This document shows, in pieces, positions 1 through 7,425 of a stretch of 20,658 nucleotides of DNA (positions within the stretch are counted from its first letter, which is position 1; every line of letters starts with the position of its first letter). The position numbers and the translations under genes are program-made. The notes beneath the pieces were generated by a model. It made no database searches. It saw only the letters and a list, made by a program, of their open reading frames with translations, and was not told where the DNA came from. The stretch is from Anaerotignum sp. (GTDB lineage: Bacteria; Bacillota; Clostridia; Lachnospirales; Anaerotignaceae): positions 1 through 20,658 of the forward strand of contig JAFRZQ010000113.1 of assembly GCA_017442465.1 (NCBI GenBank), written 5' to 3'.

Positions 1-1197
1 AGCAAGATTCGTCTGCGCAATATGGTAGAGGAAAATGTAAAGAATGCAGATGTCATTGCAAAACTGGTGGATGATCCCAATCGTCTTCTGAGTTCTATTC
101 TGGTTGGCAATAACCTGGTGAACAATGGTGCTTCTGCTTTGACAACGGCCCTTGCCATTCAGATCGTTGGCGGGGATGCGGAAAGCGGTGCCGGTATTGC
201 GACCATTATTATTACGATCATTATTCTGATTTTCGGGGAAATCACACCGAAAACAGTAGCGGCACAGAAGGCAGAAAAGGTTGCACTGGTCGTATGTAAG
301 ATCATTTCCTTCTGTGTAACGATTTTTAAGCCCGTTGTTGCGGTGCTGAATGTGGTAACAGGTGCGCTGACCCGTCTGTTTGGCTGTATTCCCGGTGAAA
401 AGGTACCTCTGATCACAGCGGCCGAACTGAAAACGATCGTAAATGTCAGCCATGAGGAAGGGGTTCTGGAACTGGATGAAAGAACCATGATCAATAATGT
501 ATTTGACTTTGGGGATTCCAAGGCAAAGGATGTCATGACTCCCAGAACGGATATCATTGCAGTCCCCCTGGATGTGACCTATGATGAATATGTACACATG
601 GTTAAGGATGAAGGTTTTTCCCGTATGCCTGTGTATGGCGAAGATCTGGATGATATTGTGGGCATCCTGTATGTAAAGGATATTTTCTTCCTGGACGAGG
701 ATGAATTTTCTGCGGAAACCTATATGCGTGAACCCCTGTTCACATATGAAAGCAAACCTATTGCGGAGCTGCTGGCAGAAATGAAATCCAGCCGTCTGGG
801 GGTTGCCATCGTTCTGGACGAATATGGCGGCACATCCGGTCTGGTGACCATGGAAGACATGGTCGAAGAAATCGTTGGTGATATTGAAGACGAATATGAT
901 GATGACGAGGAAGAAATCGAATTCATCAAGGAAAATGAATTTGCTGTAGATGGCAGTACCCGTCTGGAAGATTTCAATGAAATGGTTGGTACAGAGCTGA
1001 TCTGTGAGGATGTGGATACTATTGCAGGCTATATCCTTGTAAAACTGGGCAACTTCCCTGTGGAAGGGCAGGAGATCGAAACAGACGGCCTGAAGATCAT
1101 TGTGGAAGAAATGGATAAAAGACGCATTGAAAAAGTGCATATCTACAAGATCGAAGAAAAAGAAGAAGCGGAAGGCTCCGAAGAAACAGAAGAATAA
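1..1197 (+). CDS. CorC/HlyC-family (CNNM plus CBS) membrane protein, 5' end missing
   Basis: The reading frame is open from base 1, so the gene begins upstream; the ATG at 22 lies inside a conserved helix and is not the start. In order, the visible protein has the end of a DUF21/CNNM membrane domain (hydrophobic helices about residues 50-75 and 85-115 counted from base 22, with the family motif GEITPKT), a CBS pair (VMTPRTDI, then a second unit containing LDEYGGTSGLVTMED), an acidic linker and a C-terminal CorC_HlyC domain (from about FAVDGSTRLEDF). The family is linked to Mg2+/Co2+ export or resistance and sits in the cytoplasmic membrane with the CBS and CorC domains in the cytosol; the true substrate here is unknown. 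The older name hemolysin is misleading. It ends in an acidic tail before a bidirectional terminator. Family assignment is secure, the ion is not. Confidence 0.93.
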   Translation, partial: SKIRLRNMVEENVKNADVIAKLVDDPNRLLSSILVGNNLVNNGASALTTALAIQIVGGDAESGAGIATIIITIIILIFGEITPKTVAAQKAEKVALVVCKIISFCVTIFKPVVAVLNVVTGALTRLFGCIPGEKVPLITAAELKTIVNVSHEEGVLELDERTMINNVFDFGDSKAKDVMTPRTDIIAVPLDVTYDEYVHMVKDEGFSRMPVYGEDLDDIVGILYVKDIFFLDEDEFSAETYMREPLFTYESKPIAELLAEMKSSRLGVAIVLDEYGGTSGLVTMEDMVEEIVGDIEDEYDDDEEEIEFIKENEFAVDGSTRLEDFNEMVGTELICEDVDTIAGYILVKLGNFPVEGQEIETDGLKIIVEEMDKRRIEKVHIYKIEEKEEAEGSEETEE

Positions 1198-1202
1198 GCA
1201 GA

Positions 1203-1240
1203 AAAAAGGAGATGTGAAATCACATCTCCTTTTTGTGTTT
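1203..1240. terminator. Bidirectional rho-independent terminator
   Basis: A 10-bp perfect stem, AGGAGATGTG / CACATCTCCT, with loop AAAT is flanked by an A-run on the left and a T-run on the right. It can therefore end the CorC-like gene on the plus strand and the TlpA-like lipoprotein gene, whose stop codon is at 1240-1242, on the minus strand. Confidence 0.9.
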
Positions 1241-2268
1241 TATTTTGTCAGAGTACTCAGCATGGTTTCTGTTGTTTCCATGTAGTAGGATGCATCCTGC
1301 ATACCTTCGATCTTGAAGTCGCGGGGCATACCGTCCTGATCAACGAAGATGGTAGTAGGCAGGCCATTCAGATTGTCCATGATCCATTTTGCCAGATGCT
1401 GATCGGGCATGATGCCGATAAAAGTGACATCTGCTTCTTCATAGGCGTCCAGTGCTTTTTTCTCAGCTGCTTCCGTAGGGGTATCGATCACCACCTGCAC
1501 GAAGTTTACATTGGGATGTTTTTTCTGCAGGTCTTTATAGAACGCCTGCAGGGTATCCAGTTCATTGATGCCTTCATCCAGACAATAGCTCGCCCAGAAG
1601 TTTACAACAGTCATGTCGTAATCATAGAAAACAGCAGTAGAAATGGGGTCGCCTTCCAAAGTGTTGGTCAGGAAAGTCAGATATTTGCCGTTATCCGCTA
1701 CAGACTGCTGCACAGAATCTTCATCAGGCAGGAAGGTTTCGATGCTGTCCTTCAGCTCGGGCAGATAGGTTTCCAGTTCTTTATAAGTTGTCTGCGCGCC
1801 GTCAGAGAAGTGACCGATGCCGGAAGCATACCCGGTCATGAAATAGAAATGGAAATTTTCCTGCGCAGGCAGTTCTTCCACGCTGTTGTAAAGGGCCATT
1901 TCGCTTTTTACGGCTTCCGTTTCCAGATTTTCTTCTTTTACGACGATCATTTCCACAAGGGGAGTCATCAGTTCTTCCACTGGGATCTCGGATTCTGTAT
2001 TGTTCAGTTCGGCCAGATTTTCATCCGGTGTGTAATTATAGCAGATCTTTGCATAAATTTCGCTGTTCGGGCTCACGGTAGGGGCGGGGATCAGATTGGA
2101 ATTTTCCATTTCTACCCACGCATCGGGGATCGTATAAGCCAGACCGCATTCTTCGAAGCGGAATTCTGTCTGGATTTCCTGCTGGGACTGCTCCGGTGTT
2201 TCTTCCTTACCGCAGCCGACAGAAAAAAGCATCATCATTGCCAGAAGCAGGGCAAGTTTCTTTTTCAT
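1240..2268 (-). CDS. TlpA-like thioredoxin-fold lipoprotein with degenerate active site (CLDE)
   Basis: A 342-residue protein from ATG 2268, chosen because AGGAGG lies 10 bases upstream and the frame then starts with a lipoprotein signal: KKK, a hydrophobic core, and lipobox FSVGC with C19 as the lipidated residue. An upstream in-frame start would bury the signal peptide. Residues 35-195 hold a domain starting with a GLAYTIPDAW motif that recalls PsbP/DUF1795-type folds (weak inference). Residues about 200-342 are a TlpA/ResA-like thioredoxin fold: NFWASYC at 223-229 and a cis-proline loop GLPTTIFVD at 302-310. The usual CxxC is CLDE here, so the nucleophilic cysteine C229 is kept and the resolving cysteine is E232. 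A normal disulfide reductase cycle is therefore unlikely; a mixed-disulfide, peroxiredoxin-like or non-catalytic role is possible. It is divergent from the two-component system and shares its candidate operator region. Confidence 0.82.
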   Translation of the reverse strand: MKKKLALLLAMMMLFSVGCGKEETPEQSQQEIQTEFRFEECGLAYTIPDAWVEMENSNLIPAPTVSPNSEIYAKICYNYTPDENLAELNNTESEIPVEELMTPLVEMIVVKEENLETEAVKSEMALYNSVEELPAQENFHFYFMTGYASGIGHFSDGAQTTYKELETYLPELKDSIETFLPDEDSVQQSVADNGKYLTFLTNTLEGDPISTAVFYDYDMTVVNFWASYCLDEGINELDTLQAFYKDLQKKHPNVNFVQVVIDTPTEAAEKKALDAYEEADVTFIGIMPDQHLAKWIMDNLNGLPTTIFVDQDGMPRDFKIEGMQDASYYMETTETMLSTLTK

Positions 2269-2310
2269 ATTGAAAAACCTCCTGTATGATTGTTTTTTGA
2301 TTCGGTATCC

Positions 2311-2339
2311 ATTATAGCGAAAAACCAATTGTTCCGCAA
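2311..2339 (-). promoter_or_regulatory. Promoter of the TlpA-like lipoprotein gene
   Basis: On the minus strand there is a perfect -10 TATAAT (2316-2311) with a -35-like TTGCGG (2339-2334) and a 17-base spacer. The predicted start lies about 35 bases before ATG 2268. The -35 is weak beyond TTG. Confidence 0.6.
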
Positions 2340-2380
2340 CTGAAAGAGGGAGAGACAAAGGAAAAAACACCGGGAAACCA

Positions 2381-2399
2381 ATTTTAATGACATTTTAAT
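2381..2399. promoter_or_regulatory. Candidate OmpR-family operator: two TTTTAAT half-sites, 11-base period
   Basis: ATTTTAAT occurs at 2381-2388 and again at 2392-2399, start-to-start 11 bases, the spacing used by tandem OmpR/PhoB-type dimers. It lies midway between the divergent promoters of the TlpA-like lipoprotein and the two-component operon, about 41-44 bases from each -35. A related repeat (TCTTAAA and TCTTAAT, same period) lies at 4758-4775. Binding by the regulator encoded at 2508 is inferred. Confidence 0.45.
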
Positions 2400-2442
2400 C
2401 TGATCTGAAGCAGCCTTTAAGAAGAAAAAAGGATACTGGAAG

Positions 2443-2471
2443 CAGACAAAATGCGTGAGAATTGGTATACT
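2443..2471 (+). promoter_or_regulatory. Candidate promoter of the two-component operon
   Basis: -10 TATACT (2466-2471) with a -35-like CAGACA (2443-2448) at 17 bases; the -35 matches TTGACA only in its last four bases, which would fit a promoter needing an activator. The leader would be about 30 bases. Confidence 0.4.
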
Positions 2472-2507
2472 GATAAAAAACAGAAGAAAACGAAGGATGT
2501 GAGTGAT

Positions 2508-3194
2508 ATGGAACGGAAAAAGATTCTTCTGGTGGAAGACGAAGTGAAACTGGCTCGTTTTGTAGAACTGGAATTGAAATATGAAGGTTATGATGTAACG
2601 GTCTGTCATGATGGCAGAGAAGGGATGCAGCAGATCACGGATGGGAAATATGATATGCTGCTGCTGGATCTGATGCTGCCCGGACTGACGGGGATCGAGA
2701 TCTGCCGCAGAGTGCGTAAATTTTCGCAGATCCCTATTATCATACTGACTGCAAAGGATGAAGTGATGGATAAGGTGGCCGGGCTGGACAGCGGCGCGGA
2801 TGATTATATGACCAAGCCCTTTGCCATTGAAGAGTTGCTGGCCAGAATGCGGGTGGCATTCAAGCACAGTGCAGGAACGGCAGTGAAAAAATCTGTTTTG
2901 CAGGTGCAGGATCTTGAGATCGATCTGGAAAAACGCATGGTGACTGTCGGCGGAAAACTGGTAGACCTGACGAAGAAGGAATATGAACTGCTGACGTATC
3001 TGGTGCAGAATAAAAACATCGTTCTGACCAGAGAACAGATTCTCAATGAAGTATGGGGTTACAGTTACATCGGGGAGACCAATGTAGTGGATGTTTATAT
3101 CCGTTATCTGCGTGCAAAGATCGACGAGGCCTTTGGGAAGAAATATATCCTGACCATTCGAGGAGTAGGTTATTATGTCAAAGAAGAAGAATAA
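2508..3194 (+). CDS. OmpR/PhoB-family response regulator
   Basis: A 228-residue DNA-binding response regulator. The start at ATG 2508 puts the first beta strand (ERKKILLVEDE) at the N-terminus, as usual in the family; an in-frame ATG at 2451 would add 19 lysine-rich residues and overlap the candidate promoter. The receiver domain (about 4-115) has acidic pocket E10-D11, phospho-acceptor D54 (LLLDLMLPG), T81 and K103 (MTKPF), so all key residues are present. The C-terminal winged helix (about 130-226) has the typical LTKKEYELLTYL, the VDVYIRYLRAKID recognition region and the IRGVGYYV end. It overlaps the kinase gene by 20 bases, so the two are co-translated. It is likely an activator of its own region and of the lipoprotein gene at 4890, judging from shared direct repeats. 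The signal sensed is unknown. Confidence 0.96.
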   Translation: MERKKILLVEDEVKLARFVELELKYEGYDVTVCHDGREGMQQITDGKYDMLLLDLMLPGLTGIEICRRVRKFSQIPIIILTAKDEVMDKVAGLDSGADDYMTKPFAIEELLARMRVAFKHSAGTAVKKSVLQVQDLEIDLEKRMVTVGGKLVDLTKKEYELLTYLVQNKNIVLTREQILNEVWGYSYIGETNVVDVYIRYLRAKIDEAFGKKYILTIRGVGYYVKEEE

Positions 3195-4695
3195 GCTGTT
3201 CAGTGGGTTTCACCATCTGGCCATTGCCAAAAGGATCACGCTGCTCTATGGCGGTATTTTCACCCTTTCTCTGCTGTTTCTGAGCGGATTTATGATACTG
3301 AATATCTCCAGTATGCAGCAGAGTACCATGCGAAGAGAACTGATCGGTTCCATGGAACTGGTGCAGCAGTATCTGGATGACGGAAAAATGCTTTCCAATG
3401 AAGGATTATCTGGTCTGCAGAAGGATAGTTATGTAGAAATCAGTGTGTTCAGCTACAGAGAAAACAAAATGTATAACAGTGTGCCGGGAAATACACCGCC
3501 GTTTATCCTGCATCCCCATGCGGGGGAACAGCGGGATCCTGACTGGGACTGGAATAAGGAAGAACCGGATCTGCCTTATCTGAGAGAAAAGGAACTGAAA
3601 AATACCGGCTTTGAGATCAATGTACAGCGAGAAAACAAAAGCGGTAATCTGGAATATATTCTGGAAAATGAAGCGGATCAGCAGTTTATGCTGCTTTCCA
3701 CCCACCACCGAGCAGAAAGCGGCATGTATCGTATTCAGGTGTTTCGCATGATGGCCGATGGCGGCTATATGATCTGGAATTTTATGTCCAAAATGCTGAT
3801 TGCAGATATCATCGGCATTTTCTGTGCATTTTTGATCGGGCAGTATATCAGCCGCAGGATGCTGAAACCGGTGGAAGCCATCAGAGAAGCGGCGGAGCGT
3901 ATTTCTATCGAGGATCTGAGTCAGCGTATTTCTACAGATGGCCCTGATGATGAAATGAAGGAACTGACGGTGACCTTCAATTCCATGATCGACAGACTGG
4001 ATACCTCTTTTCAGAAGCAGAACCAGTTTATTTCTGATGCATCCCATGAACTGCGCACGCCTATTTCCGTGATACAGGGGTATGCCAATCTGATTAACCG
4101 TTGGGGGAAAAGTGACCCGGATATCCTGCAGGAATCCATCGATTCTATCCTGACGGAAACGGAACATATGAGCACCATGATCCGGCAGCTGCTTTTTCTG
4201 GCAAAAAGCGACCAGAGCAAGCTGAGCCTGCAGAAAACCAAGATGTCACTAAATGAAGTGGCGGAAGAATTGGTGCGGGATATGGAAGTGCTGGAAGTAA
4301 ACAGAAAAATCACCTATACAGAGGAAGATGCAGTGGAAATACTGGCGGATTATGATCTCTTGAAACAGCTTCTATGGATCCATGGGGAAAATGCCCTGAA
4401 ATATTCTGCAGATGGCGGAGAAGTGGAAGTAAAGGTATGGAAAGATAAAAAATTTGGCTATGTATCCATTCGGGATAATGGGATCGGGATCGCGGAGGAA
4501 GATATTCCGAAGATCTTCGACCGTTTCTATCGTGTGGATAAATCCAGAAATAAAGAGATCTCCGGCACAGGGCTTGGCCTGGCCATTGCGAAATGGATCG
4601 TGGAAAGTCACGACGGAGAAATTATAGTGGAAAGTAAGCCTGGAGAAGGGACCGTATTTATCGATCGATTCCGGCTGTATAAAAAAGCAACTTGA
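3175..4695 (+). CDS. Membrane sensor histidine kinase (HAMP-HisKA-HATPase)
   Basis: A 506-residue partner of the response regulator, starting at ATG 3175 inside the end of that gene, with AGGAG nine bases upstream. TM1 is about residues 21-45, followed by an extracellular sensor region of about 155 residues with no recognised domain (rich in charged residues, with a proline/tryptophan-rich stretch near 105-135). TM2 is about 203-223, HAMP about 224-276, and the HisKA domain has phospho-acceptor H291 in SDASHELRTP. The ATPase domain has the N box ENALKYS (N406), G1 DNGIGI (434-439), the F box around FDRFYRVD and G2 GTGLGL (464-469), so it should be active. The architecture resembles ArlS/CssS-type envelope sensors, but the ligand cannot be read from sequence. 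A terminator follows directly. Confidence 0.95.
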   Translation: MSKKKNKLFSGFHHLAIAKRITLLYGGIFTLSLLFLSGFMILNISSMQQSTMRRELIGSMELVQQYLDDGKMLSNEGLSGLQKDSYVEISVFSYRENKMYNSVPGNTPPFILHPHAGEQRDPDWDWNKEEPDLPYLREKELKNTGFEINVQRENKSGNLEYILENEADQQFMLLSTHHRAESGMYRIQVFRMMADGGYMIWNFMSKMLIADIIGIFCAFLIGQYISRRMLKPVEAIREAAERISIEDLSQRISTDGPDDEMKELTVTFNSMIDRLDTSFQKQNQFISDASHELRTPISVIQGYANLINRWGKSDPDILQESIDSILTETEHMSTMIRQLLFLAKSDQSKLSLQKTKMSLNEVAEELVRDMEVLEVNRKITYTEEDAVEILADYDLLKQLLWIHGENALKYSADGGEVEVKVWKDKKFGYVSIRDNGIGIAEEDIPKIFDRFYRVDKSRNKEISGTGLGLAIAKWIVESHDGEIIVESKPGEGTVFIDRFRLYKKAT

Positions 4696-4703
4696 AAAAT
4701 TTC

Positions 4704-4746
4704 AAAAATGCCTCTGGAATCATCAGATTTCGGGGGCATTTTTTAT
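4704..4746 (+). terminator. Terminator of the two-component operon
   Basis: Stem AAAATGCCTC pairs with GGGGCATTTT (one G-U pair) around a loop of about 18 bases, followed by a T-run. It starts about 10 bases after the kinase stop codon and separates this operon from the lipoprotein gene downstream. Confidence 0.75.
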
Positions 4747-4757
4747 GAAAGAAAGAT

Positions 4758-4775
4758 TCTTAAATTAATCTTAAT
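4758..4775. promoter_or_regulatory. Second candidate OmpR-family operator: TCTTAAA / TCTTAAT, 11-base period
   Basis: TCTTAAA (4758-4764) and TCTTAAT (4769-4775) are 11 bases start-to-start, the same layout and nearly the same half-site as at 2381-2399; the combined consensus is TYTTAAW N4 TYTTAAT. It ends 14 bases before the -35 at 4790, a classic activator position for OmpR-family proteins. Confidence 0.5.
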
Positions 4776-4789
4776 ATTTCCCATAAGTA

Positions 4790-4818
4790 TTGTATGCAAC
4801 GGAATGATACGATATAAT
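4790..4818 (+). promoter_or_regulatory. Promoter of the lipoprotein gene at 4890
   Basis: -35 TTGTAT (4790-4795), 17-base spacer, perfect -10 TATAAT (4813-4818). The leader to ATG 4890 would be about 65 bases. The direct repeat at 4758-4775 sits just upstream. Confidence 0.75.
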
Positions 4819-4889
4819 ATCCTTGTGAGATGGAAAAATGTCTTTAGCAGAAAAGACGCGGATCGATACATAAAAAAGGAGGAATCCCT

Positions 4890-6440
4890 ATGAAGAAAAA
4901 ACTGGCGGCATTCTTATGCGGGGTAATGTGCGTGACAGCTTTCACAGGCTGTTCCAAAACAGAACTGGCATATCTGAAAATGAGCAGTGACCTGATGGAT
5001 ACCATGTCTTCCTGCGTGGTAGAAGGCACGATGCAGGCGGATATCGATTTTGATGCCTTTGATGCTCTGTCGAAAGATATTGCGGAAGCTACAGGCGGCA
5101 TGAATGACGGAGCAGCAAACGGCCTGAGCGGAAAGAAATCTCTGGATGTAGACTATACCATGAATATGAATATCGATACGCTGGAATATGATATGTCCTT
5201 TGATGTGAACTATGACGGCAAGGACTATGATATGGGCAAACTGTATTACAGTCTGGATAAAGGCGTATTTGTAAGCAGCAATACCCTGTGGGGTGCTTAT
5301 CAGATCGCCAAAGACCTGACAGACAGTAAGGCAGAATATATCTGGAGTGAAGCCTTTGCAAGAGACCTGCAGGATATTCTGACAGACGAAAGATATATCG
5401 AGCTTGTTTCTGTAGAGCAGCTGACAGGTGTAAACATGGATGAAGTGATGCCGGAACAGAATATGGCGGAACTGTATGATGCAGTATTTACCTTCTACGA
5501 AGATGTTCTGGAAGGCTTTGAAACAGGCATGGTGAAGGAGATCAACGGCGGCTATAAGATCGAAGCGAACGGTCACGAAGTGGCACAGCTGCTGGTGGAT
5601 CTGCTGCAGTTCGTTGCAGATAATCCCGATCAGGTCATCAATGCCACAGAGGCATACATGATGGCAGTTCTGGAGTCTGTGGAAGTTGGTACACCGGAAG
5701 AAACTGCAGAGGCCAAAGAAGCAATGGCGATGCTTTTTGCAGAAGCGAGAGCATCTCAGGATGATTTTGTGGAAGCGGCAGGCCAGTTTGCAGTGATCCT
5801 GGAGGGTCTGCTGCAGGATACGACTGTCGATATGCTGCTGGACAGCTTTAAGTATACGGCTACAGTGAAAAAAGTTGGCGGCGGATTTGACTCTGAAGCA
5901 GCATATACCGTAAAACATGATGGCAAGATGGTTTGCAGTCTGGTAACAGAATCTGTGATGAAAAAGGCGGATGTACAGATCGCTTTCCCTAAAAAGGGCG
6001 TGACTGTGGATGAACTGACTGAAAGACTGGCCGTTCTGGAAAATAAGTATAATCCTGTAACGGGTGTTTCTGTGACATGGGGTATGTACGGCGATAATGA
6101 ACATGCAGATATTTATACCATGAGAAGTGTTGCAGAAGGTGCATATTTCGGCAGCAATTTTAACTGGTCCGAGATCATCATTGAAGACGGCAGAGCATAC
6201 CTGCCTCTGCGTATGATCGCAGAAGTGCTGGGTGAAGAAGTTGGCTGGGAAAACAGCACAAAGACACCCTATGTGATGCAGCACGGCGAACGCATCGATA
6301 TGAAGGGCAAACTGTTGGAAGACAGAGCGTATGTAGGTATCAGGGATTTTGAAAAACTGGGCTATACAGTAACTTATATGTCTCATAAAGATGACTTTGA
6401 CAGCTACTTTGACTATAAAGAAGTTGTGATCGAAAAATAA
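4890..6440 (+). CDS. Large lipoprotein with copper-amine-oxidase-N-like C-terminal domain
   Basis: A 516-residue exported lipoprotein: ATG 4890 with AAGGAGG about 8 bases upstream, signal peptide with KKK and lipobox AFTGC (C21). Residues about 25-400 form an acidic, repeat-free domain rich in DMSF, DYDM and similar beta-type strands with long helices; I do not recognise a named family, though it resembles large Clostridial lipoproteins of unknown function. The last 105 residues contain RAYLPLRMIAEVLGEEVGW and RAYVGIRDFEKLGYTV, two half-repeats typical of the copper amine oxidase N-terminal-like domain (PF07833). This domain is common on Firmicute surface proteins, where it is thought to be structural and does not imply copper binding. 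It lies right after the two-component genes and carries the same direct repeat upstream of its own promoter, so it is probably a target of that system. Confidence 0.85.
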   Translation: MKKKLAAFLCGVMCVTAFTGCSKTELAYLKMSSDLMDTMSSCVVEGTMQADIDFDAFDALSKDIAEATGGMNDGAANGLSGKKSLDVDYTMNMNIDTLEYDMSFDVNYDGKDYDMGKLYYSLDKGVFVSSNTLWGAYQIAKDLTDSKAEYIWSEAFARDLQDILTDERYIELVSVEQLTGVNMDEVMPEQNMAELYDAVFTFYEDVLEGFETGMVKEINGGYKIEANGHEVAQLLVDLLQFVADNPDQVINATEAYMMAVLESVEVGTPEETAEAKEAMAMLFAEARASQDDFVEAAGQFAVILEGLLQDTTVDMLLDSFKYTATVKKVGGGFDSEAAYTVKHDGKMVCSLVTESVMKKADVQIAFPKKGVTVDELTERLAVLENKYNPVTGVSVTWGMYGDNEHADIYTMRSVAEGAYFGSNFNWSEIIIEDGRAYLPLRMIAEVLGEEVGWENSTKTPYVMQHGERIDMKGKLLEDRAYVGIRDFEKLGYTVTYMSHKDDFDSYFDYKEVVIEK

Positions 6441-6450
6441 ATCAGAATAA

Positions 6451-6484
6451 AAATAGGAGACTCGAAAGAGTCTCCTTATTTTTG
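6451..6484. terminator. Bidirectional terminator with GAAA tetraloop
   Basis: An 8-bp stem, GGAGACTC (6456-6463) / GAGTCTCC (6468-6475), closed by a GAAA loop. T-rich tracts follow on both strands. It ends the 4890 lipoprotein gene and, on the minus strand, the PHP gene, whose TAA (6478-6476) lies at the edge of the hairpin. Confidence 0.9.
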
Positions 6485-7339
6485 TGTCCGTTTTTTCAGT
6501 TCTTCCCAGAATCTGTAAGGGATGGCCAGATTGCTTTTTCCGCTGCCCAGGTGGATATTGGGCTTATTTTTTCCGTGGAAATCACTGCCGCCGGAGGGAA
6601 GCAGATCCATTTTTTCTGCGAGAGCTGTTATGGCTTTGGTTTCTGCCGGGGAATAGGTGGAATACTGGCATTCTATGCCATCCAGACCATAGGGGATCAG
6701 TTCTTCGCATAATTCTTCCAATTGTTCCAGGCTGAGCCCGTACAGCGTAGGATGGGCCAGTACAGCTGCACCGCCGGCTTCCTTAATGGTCTGAATGCAA
6801 AGGGCGGGAGTCAGAAATTCCCGTTCCACATAGCCGGGCAGTCCCGGAGAAATATAACGGGAGAAGGCATCCTCTTTTTTAGCGATATAGCCTTTCTGTA
6901 AAAGCACATTGGCAAAGTGGGCGCGGGTGATGATTTCCCCGCCGGCATTGGCTGCCACTTCTTCTATGGTGATATGGAGACCAATGGAGGATAATTTTTC
7001 GCACATTTTACTGTTTCTGAGATCGCGGCTTTGGCGGATCTCCTGCATGCGGCTCAGCAGAGCGGGGTGTGCAGGGTCAAATCCCAGCCCGACCAGATGT
7101 ATTTCCGGACGATGGTGCTTTTCCCACAGGGCAGCAAATTCGATGCCGGGGATGGTTTCGATGCCAAGGGCGTTTCCTGTTTTCTGAAATTCATCCAGCC
7201 CGTCGATGGTATCATGATCAGTCAGGGCAATGGCGGAAAGGCCGAGTTTTTTCGCCAGCTCCGCAACCTCTGCGGGAGAATAGGTCCCATCGGATGCGGT
7301 GGAGTGGGCGTGTAAGTCAATGATTGGCGGATATTGCAT
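6476..7339 (-). CDS. PHP-domain phosphoesterase (RnaAM/YciV-like)
   Basis: A 287-residue protein from ATG 7339 (AAAGGAG eight bases upstream; the TTG six codons earlier overlaps that ribosome binding site). The PHP metal-binding set is complete: DLHAHSTASDG near the N-terminus, TDHDT, an IPGIEF glutamate, RAHF, LAHP and a GSDFHG near the C-terminus. This pattern and length match the YciV/TrpH group, whose characterised members are 3',5'-nucleotide bisphosphate or 5'-3' RNA/oligonucleotide phosphatases that use a trinuclear metal centre in the cytosol. No polymerase domain is attached, so it is not a PolC or DnaE fragment. It stands alone on the minus strand with its own extended -10 promoter. 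The exact substrate is inferred from family only. Confidence 0.9.
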   Translation of the reverse strand: MQYPPIIDLHAHSTASDGTYSPAEVAELAKKLGLSAIALTDHDTIDGLDEFQKTGNALGIETIPGIEFAALWEKHHRPEIHLVGLGFDPAHPALLSRMQEIRQSRDLRNSKMCEKLSSIGLHITIEEVAANAGGEIITRAHFANVLLQKGYIAKKEDAFSRYISPGLPGYVEREFLTPALCIQTIKEAGGAAVLAHPTLYGLSLEQLEELCEELIPYGLDGIECQYSTYSPAETKAITALAEKMDLLPSGGSDFHGKNKPNIHLGSGKSNLAIPYRFWEELKKRTQK

Positions 7340-7363
7340 GGATATCACTCCTTTCAATATTCA

Positions 7364-7372
7364 ATTATAACA
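7364..7372 (-). promoter_or_regulatory. Extended -10 promoter of the PHP gene
   Basis: On the minus strand TGTTATAAT gives a perfect -10 with the TGN extension. No convincing -35 is present. The predicted start is about 15-20 bases before ATG 7339. Confidence 0.5.
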
Positions 7373-7425
7373 TATTTTTCAGAAAAGCCCCATACAATAA
7401 AACCAAAATAGGTAGGGGTGATTCT

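Noticed and set aside
1396..2289. Plus-strand open frame of 297 codons opposite the TlpA-like gene
   Set aside because: Low-complexity Phe/His/Gln-rich translation without motif; the minus-strand gene has a lipobox and thioredoxin-fold motifs.
4914..6386. Minus-strand open frame of 490 codons opposite the 4890 lipoprotein
   Set aside because: Same shadow pattern (Cys/His/Phe rich, no motifs). The plus-strand gene has a promoter, ribosome binding site, signal peptide and a recognisable domain.
4890..6440. Copper amine oxidase enzyme
   Set aside because: Only the N-terminal-like beta domain is present at the C-terminus; there is no topaquinone site or copper-histidine triad, so no enzyme activity is claimed.
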